From the IMG/VR virus record IMGVR_UViG_3300021197_001525, positions 1-45,407 of that record: a stretch of DNA of 45,407 nucleotides, one strand, 5' to 3'. Both the position numbers and the translations under genes were made by a program. Positions 39,572 to 45,407 of this stretch are shown here, piece by piece. Source of the DNA: a virus. Position 1 is the stretch's first letter, and each line of letters begins with the position of its first letter. The notes below the pieces were generated by a model. That model was not told the origin of the DNA. It did no database searches and saw nothing but the letters and a program-made list of their open reading frames with translations.

Positions 39572-41743
39572 TTAAGCAATGTAATATGGGTTGTTTTCTG
39601 TGACTTTCATATGTCTGACAACCAATTCGACATCAGCGAATATCGGGCCTTTGTCATCTGGTAGTTGATGATCCGCTTTGGTGATGGTGTAATCCTCTAT
39701 GGTAATAGTTGCATTCTCCCTCGTAGTGCCGCTTCCGGGCTTTGTCAGAGTGAATGTTATGTCATTGGTATTGGTATGGTGCTTCCTCTGCCTCATCTCT
39801 TCCCAGAATCTGTTATCCTCGACAAGAGCCTTGAATGTGAAGGTGTATTCTCTCTTTGCCTCTGTAATGTCCAAAGGAGTCTGTGTTCCTCCGTGTTGAA
39901 CCTGATCAGTAGAGGCTGATGCACCCTCGTATCCTCTGATGAACCATCTTGGCTCGGTGCTGTTGGTAACGGATACGCTGAATTCTGTTGCCCTCAAGAC
40001 TGGACGACCGAATGCCTCGATGCTGATGTCTTGGAAGAGATATGGCTTTTCTCCGTTAGTGGCTATCCCGCTAACTTTTCTGTTTGCAGTAGTATTAGCA
40101 GTATTCTCAAACATTCTGTGAGGTGTGAATGTTCCTGCTGTATCGGTGTAGTGCCTAGCAGCCTGATAGGACGCCTCTAGTTTCAACTCTCCCTCTGTGT
40201 TAGCCGACAGGGTTGCTTCTGCCATTTTGCACCCGCTATACAAGCGTAGCAGTTGTTCTCCACCGGGAGTGGCATCGCTATTACGGTATGATTGCTCAAT
40301 CATGAAGGAGGGGAGAGTGCTATGGCCGAAGTAGGTGTGTTCAACCCCATTCTGCAATTCCTTTGTGGTCGCATTGATATTTGGGCTACCTCTTGCATTG
40401 TCTGATGAATAGACTACCCTGTCGATTCCACACTTATTGACCGCATGGGCAAATGTGAATGGCTCCTCGACATGAATGTAATCTCCACCCGTAGCAACGA
40501 TTCTCCTTATCTCGTGTTTGAACACGGTTGGAAGCACATCATCCTGTCCGGGTATCTGATGTGTCTCAGAGTCGATTATCTGCACATAATCCCCTACCGA
40601 GAACAATGCTCTAAGGGTAGCACCGACATTCAGCCTAGTGTCTCCTATCGAACAAGCCGCGCCCAGAGGAGGAAGTAGGAAGATTGTCTTGTCCGCCGCC
40701 AGAGCCGCAGTAGCCGCTCCTGAGTCTATGTCTGCAATCGTCTGGATCGTGTGAGATGAGATTGCTGCATAGGATGCATACTTGATTGCCCCTGCGCTAA
40801 CAACTTTGAGGACTCCTCCGCTTGCGTTAGTCGATACGAAGATGTTCTTGGAATCCGTCACAAGCACCGTGTCATCACTTGATGTCGAAGTGGACTTCGC
40901 ACCTATCAGCACGTTGTCCCCGGTAGCAATTCCGCTAAGGCTGTCGAGGCCGGAGAAAACAGTCCCGCTAGTTGCTGACGACGCTATGTCCACGTCGTTC
41001 CCATTGGAAACCTTCTCTGCCTTGTATGTAGCCGCGCTGACAGCATCAACGATGTTGAATGGCTTCGCACTAACGGTGTTGGATGTGCTAGTCTTAGTGG
41101 CTAGTTCACCCTGACCCTTTGCAGTATGTCCCCCCAGAGCATACTTCAACCATCGCAGACTGTGAGCGTTTAGAGTCATACTCCCTCCATCGAGAGTCTC
41201 TCTCCCGCTCGTTATCACGTTGACATCCCTGCCCATGCCGATAACGTGCTGCTTCCGAACAGTAATTACAGGTTCTGGTAGTGCGAATCCCTCAAGCAGA
41301 CCGATGAACTGATCTGACTTTACTTTCTGAGCAGCATCAGTCATCCCCGCATCGAACGTCGGGCATCTGTATGTGTCGATCGTCAGGTTGTCTGAGGAAC
41401 CTGCTGCTTGTGATGCACTCGTAGCGAGAGCAGGTTGGACTTTGATAGTCCCGTTTGTCGTATCATTAGCCGTGATGTAGTATGTTCTCCTAGTAGTGCC
41501 AAAATCATCTGCCGAGAAGTTGCTTCCTCCCTCTATTCTAAGGACACAGCCAACCAGAACATTGTCTGGTAATTCCACATCCGTACCTGAACCCGTGTGC
41601 CAGTATGCACCCGTTCCCACAGTTATGGTACTCGTACTGCCAGAAGTGGACGTAAGTGTCCAAGTCGCCCCATCACAGCGTAGTCCTGTTTCTTTGCCGA
41701 AGGAGACTTCAGCCAAGTCACCCTTGAATAACGCATTTGCCAT
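39572..41743 (-). CDS. Major tail tube protein with large insertion, 723 aa
   Basis: Starts MANALFKGDLAEVSFGKETG. A tail-tube pattern is visible near 150-215 (FIGLLEGFALPEPVITVRKQ, SGRETLDGGSMTLNAHSLRW) and in the C-terminal third (QSYRNSDATPGGEQLLRLYS, GCKMAEATLSANTEGELKLE, FQDISIEAFGRPVLRATEFS, NRFWEEMRQRKHH, NATITIEDYTITKADHQ). Between them, about 220-470, lies a Ser/Thr/Ala-rich insertion that may decorate the outside of the tube. Length is far above the usual 150-400. No SD is visible before the ATG, so it may have its own leaderless transcript. Confidence 0.7.
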   Translation of the reverse strand: MANALFKGDLAEVSFGKETGLRCDGATWTLTSTSGSTSTITVGTGAYWHTGSGTDVELPDNVLVGCVLRIEGGSNFSADDFGTTRRTYYITANDTTNGTIKVQPALATSASQAAGSSDNLTIDTYRCPTFDAGMTDAAQKVKSDQFIGLLEGFALPEPVITVRKQHVIGMGRDVNVITSGRETLDGGSMTLNAHSLRWLKYALGGHTAKGQGELATKTSTSNTVSAKPFNIVDAVSAATYKAEKVSNGNDVDIASSATSGTVFSGLDSLSGIATGDNVLIGAKSTSTSSDDTVLVTDSKNIFVSTNASGGVLKVVSAGAIKYASYAAISSHTIQTIADIDSGAATAALAADKTIFLLPPLGAACSIGDTRLNVGATLRALFSVGDYVQIIDSETHQIPGQDDVLPTVFKHEIRRIVATGGDYIHVEEPFTFAHAVNKCGIDRVVYSSDNARGSPNINATTKELQNGVEHTYFGHSTLPSFMIEQSYRNSDATPGGEQLLRLYSGCKMAEATLSANTEGELKLEASYQAARHYTDTAGTFTPHRMFENTANTTANRKVSGIATNGEKPYLFQDISIEAFGRPVLRATEFSVSVTNSTEPRWFIRGYEGASASTDQVQHGGTQTPLDITEAKREYTFTFKALVEDNRFWEEMRQRKHHTNTNDITFTLTKPGSGTTRENATITIEDYTITKADHQLPDDKGPIFADVELVVRHMKVTENNPYYIA

Positions 41744-41786
41744 TGGTATCGAGCCGAACTAGAAGGCCAATTGTCCTTAAGCAGTT

Positions 41787-42047
41787 CTATTCATCGGAGT
41801 CTTCAGAGTCGTCAGAGGCTTCTTCAGACTCCTCTGGCGTTATAACGTCTGCATTGGAATTGTTTCTAGCCGAGATTCCTGCGTTGAATTGAGCGATGTC
41901 TCGCCTTAGTGAAGTCAAAGAAGACTCGACACCTGCAACGAAGTTTTGCAGGATGTTCAAGTATCCTACCTTGTCAGCATTGTCCACTTGTAGTAGTCTT
42001 ACTGCATCCTCTAGTGAGATGGTGTTCTGTTGTGGCTCGTCAGTCAT
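41787..42047 (-). CDS. Small acidic helical protein (86 aa)
   Basis: TISLEDAVRLLQVDNADKVG then LQNFVAGVESSLTSLRRDIA suggests a helical, perhaps coiled-coil region, and the last 20 residues are nearly all Asp/Glu/Ser (ESEEASDDSEDSDE). Unknown. ATG 42047 is chosen because GAGGG ends 6 bases before it; the ATG at 42053 touches the SD. An assembly helper is plausible given its position before the tail tube gene. Confidence 0.55.
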   Translation of the reverse strand: MTDEPQQNTISLEDAVRLLQVDNADKVGYLNILQNFVAGVESSLTSLRRDIAQFNAGISARNNSNADVITPEESEEASDDSEDSDE

Positions 42048-42096
42048 TGTCATCCCTCAGACACAAGTGGTTCTTAAAGTTGTCAGCCCTAACACC

Positions 42097-42411
42097 CTAG
42101 TTCATCCACGTTGGCATCTTCGGAAAGTTAGCCATTGCTTCTTTCGGATCATCGTATTCATTCGGCAGATTCAACAGATCTTGCCGATACTTAGTCAATT
42201 GATTCTGCCTTGTTGTAGTCAATGAGTTGTAGAAGATAACTCCTTGATAAATATCTACTTTCTTCAAACGCCTAGCCCTAAGTCTTCTCAACTCTTCCCA
42301 AGCAATCTCTTTGGCACTATCAGGATTGTATAGTTCATGGCCGGGGCCAACTTTGTAATGCACCGTGACATTGCTTGGTGTTTCTTCTTCTTCTATTCCG
42401 TGTTCAACCAT
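42097..42411 (-). CDS. Tail (fibre) assembly chaperone-like protein, 104 aa
   Basis: The C-terminal half reads WEELRRLRARRLKKVDIYQG, then NQLTKYRQDLLNLPNEYDDP, ending FPKMPTW. The pattern R-x-x-R...T-x-x-Q...YRQ-x-L-x-x-LP...P-x-x-P is that of small phage tail assembly chaperones found next to tail fibre genes, which is its context here. GGTGA precedes the ATG by 5 bases. Confidence 0.6.
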   Translation of the reverse strand: MVEHGIEEEETPSNVTVHYKVGPGHELYNPDSAKEIAWEELRRLRARRLKKVDIYQGVIFYNSLTTTRQNQLTKYRQDLLNLPNEYDDPKEAMANFPKMPTWMN

Positions 42412-42419
42412 ATTATCAC

Positions 42420-43772
42420 CTATGCGTTATCTATGCTGTAATAAATATCTACGAATACATCACCCATATCTACCGCACCCGATTCTCTCCTTACAGACAT
42501 AACATCACCAGCATCGTAGGATGCACTTAGGCCAGTTACAACATAATTATGTGCTGTTGAGTTTGTATTCTCTGAGTTCTGCCTTGTGAAGTTGCCAGCG
42601 TTAAGGGATATGTTAGTCAATGTCCCTTGACCTGCATCCCCATTTGCGAATATCCTCCAAACCTGTGCAGTTGTCCCAGACAGAACTACTCCGCTTGTTC
42701 TAAAGTGTACGGCTCTTATTGTGATGTCTTTGGGTATGCCAACAGAACCAGTCCCTGCTTCATTGTCATCAATAGTAAAAGAAGTAAGTCCCGAACCGCT
42801 ACCTGCGGCAGTTCCGTAATCCAACTTACCGAATGTTAGTTTATGCCAAAGGTTCCAACCATTATCACTTGATACTGCTTCGATTCCCCCGACATTGTTT
42901 ATCTTTAGTCTCTGAGAACCATTAGTCATTAACGCTAGAGTATGATTAGTTCCAGTCCCAAACACCCCGGTTGCTGATTGTGCTTGTATTTTGATTCCTG
43001 CGCCACTAGCCCTTTCAACATATAACTCTCCATTACCACCATCTATTCCCTCTAGGTGTAATAGATAGTCAGGAGCAGTACCTGCATCTCCAACTCCCAT
43101 CCGTTGAGTATTCGCATTAATGTAGAAAAAATCAGCAGTCGCATCAGAATTGTAACATAGGTCTATGTCATCTTGAGCAGTATTCAACTCAATCTGCCTA
43201 GAACCACCACGAAGTCTCATGAACTCCTGTTCTGCCGAACCTGCTTCTGTTAGTTTGAATATTAATTCACCATCTTCACTACCATCAGAAGCATCGCTAT
43301 ACTCCATGACTATTCTACCATATTCGTGTCTGTCTCCATTGTCATTCTTCATTGCCCATACGATAGCACCAGTATCATCACCATCTGCGGGGGAAGGGGT
43401 ATTACGATAGAACTCCAATATAGGCCCATCAACCGCATCAGCATTTGTATTCTCTAGAATCAAAGTAGCAGTATTCGATGCATTATTCTTTATCGTAGTC
43501 GATTTGGTCTGTGCGTCTATGGTCACGGTTCCATCCGCATTGATCGCCATACTCTGTATTCCTGAAATATCATTCACGCTGAATATATCCCCTGATGACA
43601 TGGTTGGCCCAATCGAGAATACTTGCCCCTCCGTTCCCTCAAATGAAAGTGAGTTGTCATCTAGGACTCTCAGATACATCGGTGAGTTGTCCTTGCCTAC
43701 CAGTTTGATTTCCGGTTGGGAGGTCTGACTCACATTTGGAGTGATTAGGATTTCCTTATCGCTATCTGCCAT
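42420..43772 (-). CDS. Tail fibre protein, 450 aa
   Basis: Repeated short beta units with Asn/Asp/Gly/Ser bias (DNSLSFEGTEGQVFSIG, SMAINADGTVTIDAQTKSTT, HTLALMTNGSQRLKINNVGG) give the look of a trimeric fibre shaft. A C-terminal domain (KDITIRAVHFRTSGVVLSGT, DVFVDIYYSID) may be the tip. No signal peptide or enzyme motif. ATG 43772 is one base past the previous stop, with GGGAGG about 11 bases upstream. A small chaperone-like gene follows it, as is usual for fibres. Confidence 0.65.
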   Translation of the reverse strand: MADSDKEILITPNVSQTSQPEIKLVGKDNSPMYLRVLDDNSLSFEGTEGQVFSIGPTMSSGDIFSVNDISGIQSMAINADGTVTIDAQTKSTTIKNNASNTATLILENTNADAVDGPILEFYRNTPSPADGDDTGAIVWAMKNDNGDRHEYGRIVMEYSDASDGSEDGELIFKLTEAGSAEQEFMRLRGGSRQIELNTAQDDIDLCYNSDATADFFYINANTQRMGVGDAGTAPDYLLHLEGIDGGNGELYVERASGAGIKIQAQSATGVFGTGTNHTLALMTNGSQRLKINNVGGIEAVSSDNGWNLWHKLTFGKLDYGTAAGSGSGLTSFTIDDNEAGTGSVGIPKDITIRAVHFRTSGVVLSGTTAQVWRIFANGDAGQGTLTNISLNAGNFTRQNSENTNSTAHNYVVTGLSASYDAGDVMSVRRESGAVDMGDVFVDIYYSIDNA

Positions 43773-43773
43773 C

Positions 43774-44487
43774 TCAATCAAGCCTCCCTCTCATACTCTC
43801 GTATATTTGCATTACCTCAGTAGCAGCAAGTTCTCGATTATAAACGAGGATATAATACATTTTGGCATCCCATCCATCTAGGTATTGCTCATCTCCACCG
43901 AAGGTTACGGGATGTGCGCTCAGTAATACTCCGGGGCCACGATTGGTTCCCTGAGCCACATTTACTCCATCCTTGTAAATAGTCTGTGTAGCACCGTTAA
44001 TTGATTTAGTGAAGGCGTAATGGGTTATGTCATTAGTGCCGAAATTACCATCTCCGCTGGTGTTCACTCTTCCCCCACTAGAAGCCGTAGAAGTCGAGCC
44101 ATTCGTGTCAAAATAGACTACACCATTACCCCAAGAGCAATGTGCGAATATCCCCCTAGCATCAGTACCCGCACCATCTCCCATCGGGAACTTGAATGCT
44201 GATTCGTTGTTCAATGCATCTTGTAGTGCAACTAGGACTATCGTATATCCTGACGCTGCTTCTATGCCGAAGGTATTTGCATTTGGCCCATTAGCCCTGA
44301 TGGTGTCGAATGAAGAATCCGAGCCACTTGAGTTATAGGTGGGTGAAGCGGTGAATGTGAAGTCCCTTCCATTACCACTCAGATCTGACCAAGTTGTTCC
44401 ACTACCACCATACGACTTTGAGTTAGAGGCATCTAAGGTCAATTGCAAACCGCTTTGCGGGATCGAAGGCCCACCTGCTACACCCAT
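43774..44487 (-). CDS. LamG-like tail adhesin, 237 aa (paralogue 1)
   Basis: Begins MGVAGGPSIPQSGLQLTLDA, then SKSYGGSGTTWSDLSGNGRD, and ends NRELAATEVMQIYESMRGRL. These are the hallmarks of a LamG/concanavalin-like jelly roll seen in marine phage tail proteins. It has the same length as, and similar terminal motifs to, the adjacent gene at 44487-45200, so the two are likely tandem paralogues. It probably binds surface glycans. ATG 44487 has GGGGAGG 8 bases before it. Confidence 0.65.
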   Translation of the reverse strand: MGVAGGPSIPQSGLQLTLDASNSKSYGGSGTTWSDLSGNGRDFTFTASPTYNSSGSDSSFDTIRANGPNANTFGIEAASGYTIVLVALQDALNNESAFKFPMGDGAGTDARGIFAHCSWGNGVVYFDTNGSTSTASSGGRVNTSGDGNFGTNDITHYAFTKSINGATQTIYKDGVNVAQGTNRGPGVLLSAHPVTFGGDEQYLDGWDAKMYYILVYNRELAATEVMQIYESMRGRLD

Positions 44488-45200
44488 CAGACGAACCTCC
44501 CCTTCTGTGCATTGTAATTCTGCAATACCTCTGCCGCAGATAGAGCCTTCTTGTATAGTTGGATGCAACCCATGTGGCCTGTCCATTGACTAGAAGTGGT
44601 GTATCTACTCCCTATCCTCATGTTCCTGCCGAATGTCTCAGTTGCGGAAGAGGATTGGGTCAGCGAAACCTCCGCACCATTGAGGTACATCTTGCCGCCA
44701 CTACTATCGGAAGTCACCACTAGGTAGTTCCACACATCTCCGAATATGGATGGTTGAGCGACATAATTTTCAGTTAGAGTACCACCGTGAATGTATTCTA
44801 TATCACTCTCCCAATTGATGTTTCTGTTTTGGTAGTTGGACAACTGCCAATTACCACCATCTGCCCTGCAATCGAAGAAGTAGTGGGTGTCCCCGTTGTT
44901 CTTGTTGAACCACAGACACCAAGAAGCGGCGGAATGCGCCCCCAAGTCATCCTCTATGTTCATCCCTCTGCCACCTGCGAAGTTGAAGACTCCGCCTTTG
45001 ATGCTGGAATAGGCAGGGAAGTTGGCTGTGTTGGGAGTGTGCGCTCCACTACCGGGAGTACCACTAGCACCTGTAACAGAACTTCCACTCACCAAGCAAG
45101 TCGCAGTAGTTTCTCCGCTTGTGAAGCACTTCGGATTACCTGCATCCAACAGGAAGACTATCTCATCGGTCACTATGTTAGCACCATTGTGGAATGACAT
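44487..45200 (-). CDS. LamG-like tail adhesin, 237 aa (paralogue 2)
   Basis: Starts MSFHNGANIVTDEIVFLLDA, with GVFNFAGGRGMNIEDDLGAH, SAASWCLWFNKNN, WNYLVVTSDSSGGKMYLNGA, and closing KKALSAAEVLQNYNAQKGRF. The jelly-roll order matches its neighbour at 43774, but the sequences differ widely except at the ends. GGAGGAGG precedes the ATG. Cys pairs (CFTSGETTATC) may form a disulfide outside the cell. Confidence 0.65.
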   Translation of the reverse strand: MSFHNGANIVTDEIVFLLDAGNPKCFTSGETTATCLVSGSSVTGASGTPGSGAHTPNTANFPAYSSIKGGVFNFAGGRGMNIEDDLGAHSAASWCLWFNKNNGDTHYFFDCRADGGNWQLSNYQNRNINWESDIEYIHGGTLTENYVAQPSIFGDVWNYLVVTSDSSGGKMYLNGAEVSLTQSSSATETFGRNMRIGSRYTTSSQWTGHMGCIQLYKKALSAAEVLQNYNAQKGRFV

Positions 45201-45407
45201 TATTCCTCCTCCGTAGTGTATAATAATCTAGATTGAATCATAGCCTCTTCAAATGTGAGTGGAATGAAACTACTACCTCTTTCTATCGCAACCAAAGCGG
45301 CGTCTTGATACTCCACTATTGGGTTACCCTCTTCATCACAATACTCTGGATTAGTACCAGAGATGATACTCTGTAATTCTTCCTCAGTATAAGATACTCC
45401 GTTTATT
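45200..45407 (-). CDS. Partial gene, C-terminal 68 residues
   Basis: An open frame runs off the right edge: GVSYTEEELQSIISGTNPEY, then PIVEYQDAALVAIERGSSF and TFEEAMIQSRLLYTTEEE with TAA at 45200-45202. It overlaps the next ATG by one base (TAATG), and its Glu tail is encoded by the GGAGGAGG SD. The family cannot be named from the fragment. Confidence 0.5.
   Translation of the reverse strand, partial: INGVSYTEEELQSIISGTNPEYCDEEGNPIVEYQDAALVAIERGSSFIPLTFEEAMIQSRLLYTTEEE

Noticed and set aside
1-45407. tRNA genes or integration sites
   Set aside because: No cloverleaf-like sequence or flanking direct repeats could be found by eye; a tRNA scan would be needed to be sure.

Overview
This 45.4 kb window reads as part of the genome of a head-tailed (Caudoviricetes-like) archaeal virus or provirus, most likely from marine plankton. 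The archaeal assignment rests on four things seen in the translations. A thermosome (group II chaperonin) C-terminus is cut by the left edge. There is an archaeo-eukaryotic primase with a PriL-type Cys domain, an XPF/ERCC4-type nuclease with helix-hairpin-helix repeats, and ATG/GTG/TTG starts in tightly coupled units with strong GGAGG Shine-Dalgarno (SD) sites. A marine group II (Poseidoniales) host is my best guess but is an inference. Portal, terminase and capsid genes are not in the window and probably lie beyond the right edge.

Layout. Bases 1 to 17481 are all on the plus strand. Up to about 7.2 kb lies a dense run of small early-type genes, many overlapping by 1 to 4 nt and many coding Cys-rich zinc-ribbon miniproteins. 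From 7.2 to 17.4 kb is a replication and recombination block: a ligase-like protein without the catalytic lysine, a candidate ssDNA-binding protein, a Sak4-like RecA-fold ATPase, a Cas4/RecB-type Fe-S nuclease, a primase that seems to fuse PriS and PriL parts, two small membrane proteins, an ERCC4 nuclease, a P-loop ATPase (candidate helicase) and a DnaQ/PolB-like 3'-5' exonuclease. Bases 17471 to 45407 are all on the minus strand and form the tail module, meeting the plus-strand genes in an 11-nt tail-to-tail overlap. Read in the direction of transcription (right to left), it holds a partial gene, two LamG-like proteins, a tail fibre, a tail-assembly-chaperone-like protein, a small acidic protein, the tail tube protein, a SAP-domain protein, a G/GT tail assembly chaperone pair with a -1 frameshift site, a short tape measure, a tail-tip protein, two giant tail-tip/baseplate proteins, and a string of small proteins.

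Main points for a second look: (1) an exact 389-bp tandem duplication that splits the first giant tail gene (about 2280 aa when healed), which may be a real mutation or an assembly error; (2) five small proteins at the end of the tail operon that share an F-x-x-A-W helix-like motif at a terminus, possibly a docking or virion-targeting tag; (3) the PriS-PriL-like fusion primase; (4) the ligase-like protein with a lost active-site lysine; (5) the C_CCT_TTG slippery site in the tail chaperone; (6) the virus-linked thermosome; (7) repeated junction and operator-like sequences in the early region.
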